From Paragordius varius (lineage: Eukaryota > Nematomorpha), in NCBI GenBank assembly GCA_964247055.1, contig OZ176054.1, positions 7,812,001 to 7,876,000 on the forward strand: a DNA stretch of 64,000 nt, given 5' to 3'. Made by a program: the position numbers and the translations under genes. The notes under the pieces were generated by a model. The model made no database searches. It was not told the DNA's origin and was given only the letters and a program-made list of their open reading frames with translations. Of the stretch, positions 11,288-25,600 are shown in pieces (within the stretch, counting starts at the first letter, position 1; each line of letters opens with the position of its first letter).

Positions 11288-14200
11288 ATGAAAAGGTGTC
11301 GTCTATTATTACATAAACATATGGAAAAACATTATTTATATGATCACATGAAATTTCAAATTTTCAAAAAGATATCAATATTTTTTTCGATATTATTTGT
11401 ATTAGTTATTTTAATTTACAATGTAAATTTTTTATCTGATACTAAAAAAACGATCGTGATTTACAATAAAATTCCAAAAACTGGCAGTACATCATTTATG
11501 CATTTAATGTACCTGATAAATAAATCCAATTTCTTTAATATTATATATATAAATATCTCACAAACTCATAATCTTAGTCTTAAATCTCAAGTAATAAATT
11601 TCTAATTTTAGTTATTTATAGCAAATAATATATCTTTTTGGATGCCTACTAAATCTTTTTTATACCATGGACACATGCGCTTTTTTAGTATTCATAAGTA
11701 AATGATCTTTAATTTTTTAGTATTTTAACATCAAAAAAAATTTATTACATCAATATGATAAGAGATCCCTTGGAACGTTTAGTCTCCTATTATTATTTTC
11801 TCCGATATGGTGATAACTTTCGCCCATATTTACATCGCCGAAGACAAGGGGATAATAAGGTTTTGAATCATATGCCCATTTATAATGTTTATAAAGACCC
11901 CAAAAATAGTTAGCTGATAGTCCGCGTCCTTTTACAAAATTTTAATTATATTTTAAAAATAATTATTTGTTTTTTTCCCAAATAATAATATGAAACATTT
12001 ATATAAATTAAATTTTAAAAATGAGTATTTTTTGTTATACGCCCAATCACTGGGCCCCAAAATAACACATATTGGGAGGTTCACTCATTTTCAATCGATC
12101 CTAAAACTAGGATTTTGATTAAAATCTTAGAACCTAGAGTACCATGACTTAATTTGGATTTGGGAGCTGTTATTTTTAACAAGTTTATTAAGGGTTTAAT
12201 TTGATAGGAATAGGTCCATTGTATTCATTTATCAAATATTTACAGGATATGTTAAATTTAACGTTTTTATAGACTTTTGATGAATGTTTTTTGGGGAATG
12301 GGTACGATTGCCGCGCAGACAAACTATGGTTCCAAATTCCTTATTTTTGTGGATATTTACCATTTTGCAAGTATTTTATTGATAATATCATAAAACATTT
12401 AATCAAGTTTTAAAAAAATCAACTTATAAAAACTCTTTAAACATATTTTTAACAGTGAACCTGGAAATGAGTTAGCTTTGCAGATGGCAAAGCATAATCT
12501 CATAAATCATTACTTGATAGTCGGTGTTTCGGAAAGATTTGAAGATTTTCTCCAATTACTTGAACACCTGATTCCCGAGTTATTTATGGGCCTTTCCAAA
12601 CTTAACAATCAAAAGAAGAAATATAATGGTATATTTTTAAATTGATCTATCGGTTTAATTTGTGAAAATTGAATTATACACAAAGTAAATTTTTAACTAA
12701 AAAAATGTTTATATGATTTTAAATAATTTAATTGGATTTAAATTTAAACGTCTAACGTCGAATAAGTAAAAGTAGAGGTGATCAACACCCGAGCATCGCT
12801 ACTTTTTGTGTGGCCCGCGAAAATTTAAAAAAATACCAATTAAAATCAAATGTTTCTCCAGCTCTCACTATCATTTTAATTAAAATTAAGTATATAAAAT
12901 ATGGTATATTTGAAATATCTATATTTTAATTTTATAAAGATCAATGAAGGTTTGATAAAGGGTCAAATTATTTATCGGTTAATATTTTTTAGCATACTGT
13001 AATAATTCGATTTAAAGTGTTATCTGTTCTTAATAAATATCATAAACGCTGTTTTTTGCCACATTAGCATTAATTGGATAAATAATATTATTTTTAAATA
13101 ATGCGTAATTCTATCAAATAATGGTTATATTGGATATTGTTTACGCTCAAGTGTGATTGTATTATTATATTGCAATTATAATTATCAGCTAAAATTATAT
13201 GAATTTATTGTAAATTTTCGATTACTACTAGTAATCTTTGTCAAACGCAAAAAAATATAATTAAAATATAAATTAAGATATAAACTAAAATTTATAATTT
13301 AAATTCCATTTAATGGTGAATCCCCATACAAAAAATGATAATATTTTAAAGGTTATATAATTAAATACCTAAAATTTTGTCATTGATATTCTATCTTAAT
13401 TGGTCGCTTTTAAAGTTTACATCTTATATTTACCAACGCATTCACCCTATAAATATTATTGGTTTTACAGGATTTCCCTCTTAAAAGTTTGGAGATGCGT
13501 TAAATGCTCTCACGAAAAGTGATTTTTTTATTTAATCAAATTTTTTGATGTTATGAGATCTTCTGATCTGTGCAAAAAATGCACCATAATTTTGATTGTT
13601 GCGTAAAAAACCATGAATATACCATACTTTGCCAAGTTTTAATAATTTTTTTTGAGGTGCGAGTCATTAAGATGAAATTGAAAAATGAATATTTAAATCA
13701 AATAAGAGTAAATTTATACCAAATATGGAAATTTCTATTAGTTTTTTAAGAAATAATTTTTAGCTAATATTGCCATAACTAATTTGTTTTCATTACAACC
13801 TTATAAATTCGCTAAAACATCATTATCCTTTCTATTGCTAAAGTACAATATATCTATGTATTGTAGAAACAACCAAAGTTTCAAAATAATTTATTATTAA
13901 TAAAGATATAATCATTCGATGTTATATACCAAATATTCTAAGTTATCTCCGAAAAATAAAAAATCAAATGTATAGTAGCTTAAGTTGTAATAAATATTTA
14001 CTATTCGTCTAGACATTATTATAATTTAATATGGATAATATTGGGTGTTGTGTTGATTTTATAAAAATTTTCATTTAGATTTTAGAAAGTATTTACTTTT
14101 AGAAAGCTACCCGGTAAAAACAATAATCGAAAATGGCTATTTAGACGCTATAATAATATATACCAATTAAAAATTCTTTATCTAATGTTCTTTTCTTATT

Positions 14201-16324
14201 ATAAAACATATATTATATACTTAAATTTTTGTGAGTTAGATGATAAAAATTGTATTAATGCTAAAAAAGGAGTTTTTTCTAAACCAGTTTCAGCAGTTAC
14301 ATTTTTCAAAAAAGGTTGTTAATAGGTAAAATATTAGGTAAATTAAGGAGTGCAACTTGCCATTTTTATAGTTCTAACTAATTAAAACTTCATAACCCTT
14401 TCACTTTTTGTGGTTTACATTTTAGGGTAATTTATATCCCAGAGCTCAATTTTCTAAATAAACTACAGCTATAAGAGTTATTTTAGTTAAAATTTAATTA
14501 TCAAACATTGTTTTAATGTTTTATATAAAAAAGCTTATATTTTTTACAGTTTTATGACTTTTAGAGTGTAAAATTGGGACAGCTCCAAAACACGCTTGAA
14601 ATAAACAACTGATACTGGTAAAATGTAGCCTGAAGCATTTTACGTTAATTACACTGGACAACAAATTTTTCTGCCACTCGAGTTTTTTGCATTTTCCGAT
14701 ATTTAGTATCATTCTAACAGTAAATCCGAAATAAAAATTATAACCCGATGGAAGAATTTTGTATAATTTGATTTATTTGATTATGCGCCCTCTTTATCAA
14801 AATTTCACTAAAAAATGTTTTTCTTTGAAAATATACAAGTTATGCCCATTTGTAATATATCATTCGAAAGAGTAATAAAAACTCTATAAAATGCATACTA
14901 TTATGTATTACATCGACAGTTGATATTGGACACAAAGAGCGACAATCGCGCGAAGCGAGAGCATTTTTTTTAATTATTATATTTTTAAAACTAATGGATG
15001 AAAATGGCTCAAACTTTGTTTAGATGGTGATGAATGTCCAAAAAAGATAACACAAGAAAGTTTTTTTGATTAAAAGATTTTTTATTGCTTTTATGTCACT
15101 CAAAACAGCCATTTTTAAGTTTTTTGTTTTTTAAAAATTACCATCTCATCAATATTAATTTATTTTCTTTACGAGGCTGATAATTTCGAAATTTTAAAGA
15201 TAAAAACAAAGTTTAAGGTCTTTTTGATCTTTTATAGCCATTATGTAATAAATTTACAGTTATAACTATACATTTTAGTATCCACTAGGTAAAATAATTA
15301 TGATAATAATAATTATTAAAAAAGCAAACCAAAAGCTTTTTCAATTTTTTTTAAACTAAATACTCATATAAACCTAATAATTATATTAAAATAATTTATA
15401 TGATTTTCAAATTAGTTTGTCTGTGAAAATTCTTGACTTATTTAGAAATTGAAAATTTCCACCATTTAAATCCAAATAACTTTTACATCCGATTGATTTA
15501 AATGACTTACTACCATATAAAAAATGCACATTTTTGCGCTCTTTCGAATGATATAAAATACATGGCTTCATATCTAACACTTTTAATTTTCGAACTTTCG
15601 AGTTTAATGTTAAATCGGGGTCAAAAATTATCGATAAACTCTAATATAAAAAAATTCTTGCATGCAGGACCAATTTTCTTTTCAGATATACTAATTATGT
15701 ACTTTAATGAAATAAATTTTCGATTTACAAGAATGGCAGTTAAAAAAAGTTAAAATTTGTTGTCTAGTGTTATTTACATTTTTCTAACAATAATACATAT
15801 TTATTTGCCTGCTGCATTAGCGATATTAAAAAATTAGGGGAAGGCGGCAAAAACTTTGAGATGAGGATTTTTAAAATTTACATTTTTTAATATATTCTTT
15901 TATAATGTGCCTAAAAGACTAAAGAAAGCATATTTTTGAATTATGCTAAATACCTAAATACTTTAAGATATTTAATTAAATGACTGGATATATAACTACC
16001 CCAAAAGACAAATTGAGTGAACAACAAATTTAAAATAACTAATTTTCTTTTAAAAAAAAGATAAATACTAAACATAACTTATGTAAATAATTTTTATATT
16101 TTATTTTAGGAGAATTTCATTTGCGGATGCGTAAAACTGTCAATAAAATACGACCAAGCCCTCAGGTAGTAGCACAAATAAAACAAACCAAAATATATCA
16201 AATGGAATGGGAATTTTATCAATTTGTTTTATCCATATTTGATTACCATTTCAAAAATTTTGCTCAAGAAAAACAACCTCTGAATCTCAACATGGTTTAT
16301 CAAAACATGCATCTAGTTAACTAG
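11288..16324 (+). CDS. HS2ST1: Heparan sulfate 2-O-sulfotransferase, complete
   Basis: Golgi type II membrane enzyme that moves sulfate from PAPS to the 2-O position of iduronic acid in heparan sulfate. Six exons: 11288-11590, 11612-11697, 11721-11859, 12273-12370, 12456-12628 and 16110-16324. They give 1014 bp, 337 aa (vertebrate enzyme about 356). A signal-anchor helix spans residues about 28-46. The 5'-phosphosulfate loop is IPKTGSTSF (about 62-70). YHGHM (119-123) carries the two histidines equivalent to H140/H142 of the vertebrate enzyme, the second being the catalytic base. The 3'-phosphate site is [13 protein letters not shown] with R144 and S152. [10 protein letters not shown] (conserved in the family) follows in exon 4. 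The stem is shorter than in vertebrates. Introns 1 and 2 are only 21 and 23 nt; the last is 3.5 kb and holds a CACTA-like element. It is tail-to-tail with UTP14 (316 bp). Confidence 0.95.
11591..11720 (+). other. Two ultra-short introns in HS2ST1 (11591-11611 and 11698-11720)
   Basis: Intron 1 is 21 nt (GTAATAAA...TTTTAG) and has an in-frame TAA if retained. Intron 2 is 23 nt (GTAAATGA...TTTTAG) and would shift the frame. The exons on both sides match the sulfotransferase family without gap, so removal of both is required for the protein. They are far below the roughly 40-50 nt minimum usual for animals. Confidence 0.88.
14652..15769. mobile_element. CACTA-like non-autonomous transposon, copy A
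   Basis: Terminal inverted repeats: CACTGGACAACAAATTTT at the left, and AAAATTTGTTGTCTAGTG at the right. The flanks are TTA on both sides (14649-14651 and 15770-15772), a 3-bp target duplication as in the CACTA/EnSpm group. A shorter relative lies at 18069-18987, with related subterminal blocks (for example a CATTCGAAAGAG-type motif). There is no transposase ORF. It sits in HS2ST1 intron 5. Confidence 0.8.
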
Positions 16325-16640
16325 CGCAAATTTTATAAATTATTCATTTTGATATACGGTGAAAATTGAAATTATAAAACAAAAAGTAAAAACTAATATT
16401 GTTTTATAAAAAAGGTATTTATGTTATTAATTTTTCCAATATAACCCATACTCAATTTTATATTTCGCAATCGTAATCATAGATAAAAAATCAAGGATAA
16501 AAAAATGGCTTGTTATAAAAATAGCCTTTTAATTAATAAGTTTTGACTTTTATAATTTAAATTTTTACCGTACATAATCATTCATATAACAAATAATTTA
16601 TTATTGAATTGCCTTTTTGTCCAGCAACATATGATTAATC
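16325..16640. other. Tail-to-tail spacer HS2ST1/UTP14
   Basis: 316 bp of AT-rich sequence between the TAG of HS2ST1 and the stop codon of UTP14 on the other strand. It must contain both 3' ends. No other element is seen. Confidence 0.7.
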
Positions 16641-19600
16641 TTATTTGATTTCAACTGGTAAATATTTGTTTTTCTTATCAATAAGTTGACTTCGATGCAT
16701 AGGCTTTATGATACAACCAGGTTTAGTGAGAACTTTCGGTTTAATCATTTCTTTTGTAATGCTCATGGGATTCCACAACATACCTAGTTGGTAAAAAAAT
16801 ATGTAATTAAACGGGAGATAAAAAATTAAATATATACAGTATGCATTTTAATGTATGTTAAGTAATTATATTGCCAGTCAAAAAACATAAATGGTTTATC
16901 AAATGCGTAAAATACTGATCCACAAAATTATTTCGCACTGCATATATGAAAGAGGATTGACGTGAGAATTAACATAGGCTTTAATTTGATGGATATTTTG
17001 TAATGTTAAATTTTAATATTATAGCAATTTATGTTAACATTTGAAATATTGTTGTTACATATTAAGATGCGGAATTTTGTGGGTTTTTATCTTTAATAAA
17101 TTAATAAATAGTAAAATAGGTATTTTAAGATTATTTGTGTTAATTATTCATAAGTAAATTTAATAATTAATATTTTTCAACATGATAAATACCTGTATTA
17201 ATCAAAATTGGTATTATATTTTTTATAGTTGTTATTCCTAATTAAAAAACAGTAAATATATATTTGTGAAAATTTAAGTAAATTTTAGATTGTTTTTGTT
17301 TTTTATGTTTTGCATTGTTAATTATCAATAATTTTTAAGTATTTTAGACATTTTAATCAGTTAAAAATTGCGGTTTTTAATAAATTTAGTTAAATTTAAT
17401 TTTTTTGTTTATATTTAATTTTGTTATTTTTAAATAATTTTATTTTGACATACTATAATAAAGACAGGTAAAAACATTCAGATTTAAGAATTTTTTATTT
17501 TTCTGTATTGCATTGTTAATTAATAATTTTAAAATATTTTTAATATAATTATCAAAACAGGTAAAAATATTTGGGTGTGAGAAATTTTTTGCGTGTCAAT
17601 TATTAAAATTTTCAAATATTTTTGTTGTATTAAAAATACAGGTAAAAATATTTTAGCTTAAGAAAATTTATATTTCCAATTTGTTTTTAGGTTTTGTATT
17701 GGTAATTATTCATGTTTTTACAATTTTTGACATACAATAATAAAGACAGGTAAAAGTCAATGTTTTTCGGTTTTATATGTAATTATAAATACCCATCAAT
17801 AAAAATAATCTATATTCACATAAAACATGCTGTATAGATGCAAAAATATATTTAAATTAAAAATTTTAGAGGTTTAAAAGATTACTACTAATTAAATCAC
17901 ACAAAAAACACTCAACCGATAATTTTCAACCACCTCTATAAGATATTTAAAAGATATATATAAGGCAATCATTTTTAATTATTGATAAAAATATTTATAT
18001 ATAAATGTATTATCATAATATAGATCACAAATTAATGTAGAAAGCATAGTTTGAAATTAGCATTATTACACTAGACAACAAATTTTGACTTTTTTTAACT
18101 GCCATTCTTGCAAATTTGAAATTTATATCATTAAAGTACATGAATAGTATATATGAAAAGAAAATGGGTCTGACACCTAAGAATTTTGTTTTATTAGGGT
18201 TTATCGATTTTTTGGCCCCGATTTAACAATAAACTCGAAATTTTAAAAATTGAAAGTTTTAGATACAGAGCCATGTATTTTCATTCGAAAGAGCGCAAAA
18301 AACTGTATCTTTCAAATGGTAGTAAGTCATTTAAATCAATTTGATGTAAAAGTTTTTGGGTTTAAATAATCAAAATTTAACCCTTAAGTAAGTCAAAAAT
18401 TTTCACAGACAAACCAATTTAAAAATCATATTCATTTTTTTAATATAATTATTAGGGATACATTAGCATAAAAAATTAAAAAAAAATTGAAAAAGCCTTT
18501 GGTTTGCTTTTATAATGACGATTATCATTATCAAAATGATTTTACCTAGTGGATAATAAAATGCATAGATAAGTGTAAATTTCATAATCCTCAAAAAATT
18601 AAAGAAATATATTAAACTTTGGTTTTAGTTGTTGAAATTTCGAAATTATAAGCCTCCTAAAGAAAATAAATTAATATTGATGAGATACGCTCTCGTTTCG
18701 CGGATTTGTCGCTTCCTATGTCCAATATTAACAATTGATGTAAAACATAATAGTATGCATTTTATAGAGTTCATTACTCTTTCGAATGATATGAATGGGC
18801 ATGATTGCATATTGTCAAAGATTAACATTTTTTAGCAAAATTATAAAGAGGGCGCATATCCAAAAAAATCAAATTTTACAAAATTTTAGTTGGAATGTTA
18901 AATTTAATTTCAGATTTACTCTTAAAATGATATTAAATATCAGAAAATGCAAAAAACTCGAGTGGCAGAAAAATTTGTTGTCTAGTGTTATTGATATTAA
19001 TACAGGTAATTTTGATGATTTTAATATTGATATACGATGCGGTGTGCGCTCATGATGATCTTATCTTAGATTGAAGAATATCATGAGATGCAAAAAATAA
19101 TTAAATGCAGATTGAAAATTCAATCACCATAATTTTTCTGGGTAGATTCTATCAACTAAAATATAAGATAGAAACGTATTTATTAATATATTAGAAAATT
19201 GATACCTGGATTCTAGAAGTATTTTCACCATAATTTTAAATATTGGGGGCTAAAACATTCAAAGATTGAAAGGGAACTAAATAAGGTTGACTTGGCTTTT
19301 AACAACTAAATTTGCAAAAAATATTTTCTTCATGATAAAAAATTCAAAAATGATACTTTATGTTTTTGCGTTTCTATCTAAACTATAAATATGAAAAGGC
19401 TTATATGATTTCACCAATGACATAGAAACAATTATTTTTTTCAAAAGCTTTGAATGCACAAGCACTCCAAAACTAAGCACAAATGTTTGCTTTGGTGAAG
19501 AATAGTTTTTCATAATTAGTTTAGGATGGTAGAACGAAAACGCAAAAACATAAAATATCATTTTTTAATTTTTTTTCATGAAGAAAATATTTTTTTGCAA

Positions 19601-22600
19601 ATTCAGTTGTTAAAAAGCCAGGTCAACCTTATTTAGTCCCTATTCAAACTTTGGATGTTTTAGCTCCCAATATATAAAATTATGTTTAAAATACTTCTAG
19701 AATCCATGTAGTAATTTTCTAATACTTTAATCCAATACGTTTCCATCCTATATTTTAGTTGATATAATCATCCCAGAAAATTGTGCTGATTGTAATTTTC
19801 AGGAATATCTACATTTTCTAGTGATTTTTTGGCATCTCATGATATTCCTTAATCTAAGTTGTGATCACCATGAACGCACACCGCATCGTATATCAATATT
19901 AAAATCATAAAAATTACCTGTATTAATATCAATAAGATGCTTATTTCAAACAATGCTTCCAACATTAATTTGTGTTCTATATTAAGATAATACATGTATA
20001 AATAAATAAATTTATCTATAGTTAAAAATTATTGCCTTATATATATATGTATATATATTTTGAATATTTTATAGAGGTGATTGAAAATTATCGGTTGAGT
20101 GTATTTTGTGTGATTTAATTAGTAGTAATCTTTTAAACCTCTAAAATTTTTAATTTAAATATATTTTTGCATCTATACAGCGATGTTTTATGTGAATATA
20201 GATTATTTTTATTGGTGGGTAGTTATAATTACATATAAAACCGAAAAACATTGACTTTTACCTGTCTTTATTATTGTAAGTCAAAAATATTACAAACATG
20301 AATAATTACCAATGCAAAACATAAAAAAAAATTGGAAACATAAATTTTCTTAAATTAAAATATTTTTACCTATATTTATTAATATAACTAAAAAATTGAA
20401 AATTTTAATAATTAACAATGCAATACCTAAAAAAATAATAAAAAATTTCTCACACCCAAATATTTTTACCTGTTTTGATAATTATAACAAAAATATTTTA
20501 AAATTATTATTAATTAACAATGCAATACAGAAAAAACAAAAAATTCTTAAATCTGAATGTTTTTACCTGTCTTTATAGTATGTCAAAATAAAATCATTTC
20601 AAAAAATTAAATAAAAAACAAAAAAATTAATTTTGACTAATTTGTTATTAATTACAATTAACAACGTTAAATAAAAAAAAAATTAAATCTGACTAAATTT
20701 ATTAAAAACCGCAATTTTTACGTGATTTATTAAAATTTACAAAATATGCGGTAAATTACAATCAACAACGTTAAATAAAAAAAACAAAAAAATAATTTAT
20801 ATTTGACTAAATTTATTAAAAACCGCAATTTTTACCTGTATTTATTAAAATGTCCAAAATATGTAGTAATTAATTACAATTAATAACGTTAAATAAAAAA
20901 ACAAAAAAATAATTTAAATTTGATTAAATTTTTTAAAAACCCCAATTTTTACCTGTATTAATTAGAATGTCCAAAATATATAGTAATTAATTACAATTAA
21001 CAACGTTAAATAAAAAAACAAAAAATAAATTTGACCAAATTTATCAAAAACCGCATTTTTTACCTGATTGAAATATTTAAAAATTATTCATAATCAAAAA
21101 TGCAAAACATGAAAACAAAAACAATTTAAAATCTACTTAAATTTTCACAAATATATACTGACCTGTCTTTTTAAATTAGTAATAATAACTACATAAAATA
21201 ATAATACCAATTTTGATTAATTCAGGTATTTATCATGTTGAAAAATATTAATTTTTAATATGAATTATTAACATAAATAATCTTAAAATACATATTTTAC
21301 TATTTTTTTAATCTACTAGCGTAAATCTCGTGCTGCTACGCAGCCCGAGGAAGTCCTTCGGACTTCTGGGGGGGGAGGGGGGGGTTTCGAAGTTTGGATT
21401 TGAATGGGTCTACCGGTTTTCCGGTACCAGATCACAAAGTTACATGAGGAATCAGTTTTTAGCGGGCAGCTCCTTACTCAGCATCTATCATCAAAGAAAC
21501 GCTTGACTAAATTTGTGCCTTTTAACAAGCAATACGAAAAAACCTTCTCGAATTTTTACAGTCTCATACAGTAGGAAAAAAAATACAATCAAAAAATTAT
21601 TTTTGTGGACTTTGTTTTTTTTGAAAAAAATGGCATTTTACGGAGGGAGCGGGTAAAAAGAGGGCCTAAATCAAAAAAGTGACTCGGCTATGTTCGGCGC
21701 AATCGAAAATAAGTAAACAAAAATTATATTTGAAATTGAATGGTCCAACACGTTCTCCGGAAATTGTCTCAAAGACACGATTTTTGTGGACTTCTGTTTT
21801 TTAAAAAAACCCGTTTTTCATACGGGGTGGGCCCGAACTGGGGGCCTATTTCAAAAAAAAGGGCGAAGCTATTGTCGGGACATTTATTAATGATTATATT
21901 TTTTCGAAGTTTGGATTTGAATGGGTCTACCGGTTTTCCTGTACCAGATCACAAAGCCAGCATTTTCCATTTTTATAAATATATAGATTAAAGATAAAAA
22001 CCCATAAAATTCAGCATCTAAATACGTAACAACAATATTTCAAATGTTAACCTAAATTGCTATAATATTCTCAAAATTTAACATTACAAAATATCCATCA
22101 AATTAAGCCTATGTTAGTTCTCACGTCAATCCTCTTTCATATGTGTACTACGAAATAATTTTGTGGATCAGTATTTTACGCATTTGATAATTTATGTTAT
22201 TTGACTGGCAATAAAATTACTTAACATACATTAAAATGCATACTGTAATATTTAAAAAATTTAACCAAATAAGGAGATATGTAAATATCTAAAAATTTGG
22301 AATCGATTAACACTTCGTTAAAGAATTAAAAATTATTTATAAAAACATAAAATTCTCAGATTATATTGTAATTAAAAACATCATCAGCAGTCGTTATCCA
22401 AAAATTTTGTAAAATAAGAAAAATTAAATATGTTAAAGCAAATTACCTATCGGTTGACGTAATGTGCTCTCATAATATTCAACATTGTTATATTGATATG
22501 GGACTAAATCAACCTTAAAAAAATATATTGATAATGCGCAAAATTTTTATAATTTCGTAAAAATATTAAAAATTTATAACTGCGTTAATACCTGAAGTGG

Positions 22601-25600
22601 TGCTATACATTTATCTTTATCTTGGGATAATTGGACAAAAGTTAAATGTTTATCTTTTCTAATGCTATCTTTTTCTAACCTAAATGGGCGACGAATAAGA
22701 GATATAAAATAGTTACATTGTAAACACATTCATACCTTTGTTTTAATTGATCCATAATTTCTTTTTTGCGTCTTTTCTTTTCATCAAGTTGTTTCTTTTT
22801 GGCTCGTTTGTCTAAAATTATATATAAAATTAGAGATTAAAAACAAAATTAAGGAAAAATAAGTCCATGCTTTACGTATGAAAATGATTTAAAAAGTAAC
22901 CAATTATATAATTTGAATAAAACACGTTTTCCAGAAAAGCACCTACAGACACACGCAAAAAATGGAAAGGGTAGCGCGTTTTAATCCAGAAATTAATGAA
23001 ATGTTTTTTTGAAAAATATAGTTTTTTTTCCGCTTCGACCTAAATGTAGTTCTTTGATTACACAAATCATGATTGCGACTAAAATGAAAATTTTACATAT
23101 ATCCAAATAACATATTCCACTTTGTGTATTATATCGGCGAAAAAAAATTTATTAGAATTACTAGCGTAAATCTCGTGCTGCTACGCAGCACGAGGAAGTC
23201 CTTCGGACTTCTGGGGTGGGGGGGCTATTTGAAATAAGGGACAATAAAATGATCCACATATGTGGATTATTTCGAAACATTATTTAAATATGATTTTATA
23301 GGAATTTTAAAACGGTGCATTCATACTACTATATTGTTTACTTGGGGGAAAAATATATTTAAAAAATTATTTTGGTGGACTTTGTTTTTTAAAAAAGGTG
23401 GCATTTTACGGGAAGAGCGGGTAAAAAGAGCGCCTAAATCAAAAAAGCGAGACGACTATGTTCGGCGCAATCGAAAATAAGTAAACAAAAATCATATTTG
23501 AAATTGAATGGACCAACACGTTCTCCGGAAAATTGTCTCAAAGACACGATATTTGTGGACTTCTGTTTTCAAAAAAACCCGTTTTTCACACGGGGTGGGC
23601 CCGAACTGGGGGCCTATTTCAAAAAAGGGCATTAATGATTATATTTTTTCGAAGTTTGGATTTGAATGGGTCTACCGGTTTTCCGGTAGCAGATCACAAA
23701 GCCAGCATTTTCCATTTTTATAAATATATAGATAAAAAATCACATAAAAATATTATGAAAGTTAAAATTCAACATAAATCATTTGTACAAAAAACAACGT
23801 ATATATGATTGGTGTTAGGCTAACAATGAAATAATGTCATGACGATGATTAAATTACAAGATACCATGCAGAACAATATGAAATAACAAATTGTAAGTAC
23901 ATTTTTCACAGTATCTCACAAACTAATATGCTACCAATCTCAAATTAGACTCAAATTTTTAGACCCGTCTATTACGGTTACCACAAAGATTAGATAACGA
24001 TAATTGGAAAAAAATATTATAAATTTTGAGATAAAAATTAAAATACAGTATGCACATTTATGCTGGTTCATTCACATTATAGTTGGACAATTTGTAATAC
24101 AGTAGCGTGTGTTATAAAATAAAGAGAGTAATGTAAGATTGGAAAATATTGTATAATTTCAACATTTTCTTATTTTTTTGCATACACTACTGTGCTGTCA
24201 ATTGACCAATATAGAATACTGTAATTAGGTGGATTGCCAATTAATAGCTTTTAATTTAAATTGAGTATGAATGATCGTTTGATCAAAAATTATTGACTTA
24301 TATAACATTAATGACCGAAATAACCCGTTAAGACGGGATTTCTAGGAGTTTCTCCTTAATAACACCTATCAATCTATTTATCGAACGAATATGTCAAAAA
24401 CAAATTTATTGGATCTAATATTCTGAGTTTTGATAACAATTACTGTCAATGCATGTTGGCTAGTGAATGAATTTCTACTTTTATAATATTAGTAAAAAAT
24501 AGGCCATCTAATTATTAACTTGGTTCTGAACTTTTTATGAACAACAATTGTTTAGGAATTCAATTTGCCAAAAAACTCATACCATTGTGTAAGAGATTTA
24601 TAATTATTGGGTTGGGTAAATGTTGCTCATATATTATAATAAAAAATCAAATCTATTGGATATTATTTATATACCTCTGTTGGCCAAAAAAAAATTGTAA
24701 TTTTTTGAGAGATGCCAATAGAATTGAGAGATGCCAATAGAATGGGATTATTGAGTAGAAAAAATATATGAATCTATTAACCGAAGATTCATTTCATTCA
24801 TTATATCGTTATCATTGAACTTTAATTATCAAAATATAAAATTGTGTATTTTTTGCTTAATTACACACAATTAATCAAAAAATTAGTTTATTTTATTATA
24901 TATTACAAATTTTAAATTATATTGGAACAAAAGAATCCAGTATTTTTTCTAAGGCTATATAAAGAGTAAATACTTAAATGGGGATATATATAGATTATTA
25001 ACCCCAAGAAAATAATAAAATAATGTAAAAAATGACTGTCTAATAGAGTTTTGTTTTCGAACAGAAAACCACAAAAAATAACTCGTATTTAACAGTATCT
25101 AAATTATGAAGTAGGCTTAATTAGTAGGTTTTAGAATAATGTGATGCAATACCAGCAAAATTAATAAATATATCGATGACTTTTCTTTAAATTATTTTAA
25201 TTTCTATATCACAAAATAAAATAAATAAAAAATAAAGATATAATATTTAAATTAATAATCCGCCGAATATGAAAACTTTTAAAATGAATGACCCGAATGA
25301 GCTATAAGAAATTACAACGCTTTCATGAAATCATGACGCAAAAAATATATACTTGTAGAACCCAATGTCTAACATTAAATACTAAGTCTTTTAAAATAAA
25401 TAGCAAATATAATAAATTATTTGTTATACAGACCAAATCTAAATTATATATAAATCATTTTGTTACGAATAAACTCAAAAAACTATGCTGATAGGTTAAA
25501 CACAAATGTCCGCAATATCTAAAATAAATTGAAATATTAAGATTTTAAAAATAAGCTAATAAAACGAATCATTTGAGGCACCAAATATATATTTTATATA

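Larger units (their letters stand above)
16837..22245. mobile_element. Giant palindromic, mariner-like ended element (5.4 kb) with two nested insertions
   Basis: The outer ends are inverted: CAGTATGCATTTTAATG at 16837, and the complement ending in ACTG at 22245. TA flanks each side (16835-16836 and 22246-22247), as for Tc1/mariner elements. The inverted arms continue inward to about 19374 and 19529, leaving only some 150 bp of centre: 1.6 kb (left) and 2.0 kb (right) once insertions are removed. The left arm carries CACTA copy B (18069-18987) and the right arm Helitron copy 2 (21316-21987). The right arm is also longer through a tandem expansion (about 20600-21060). No transposase ORF was recognised. 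The whole element fills UTP14's last intron. Confidence 0.8.

Noticed and set aside
12760-12850. hAT-like end near GAGGTGATCAACACCCGAG
   Set aside because: A single GC-richer block without a matching inverted end.
23262-23808. ORFs with GPNWGPISKK-type sequence shared by several loci
   Set aside because: They lie inside Helitron copies and recur only because the element is repeated; no Rep/helicase features.
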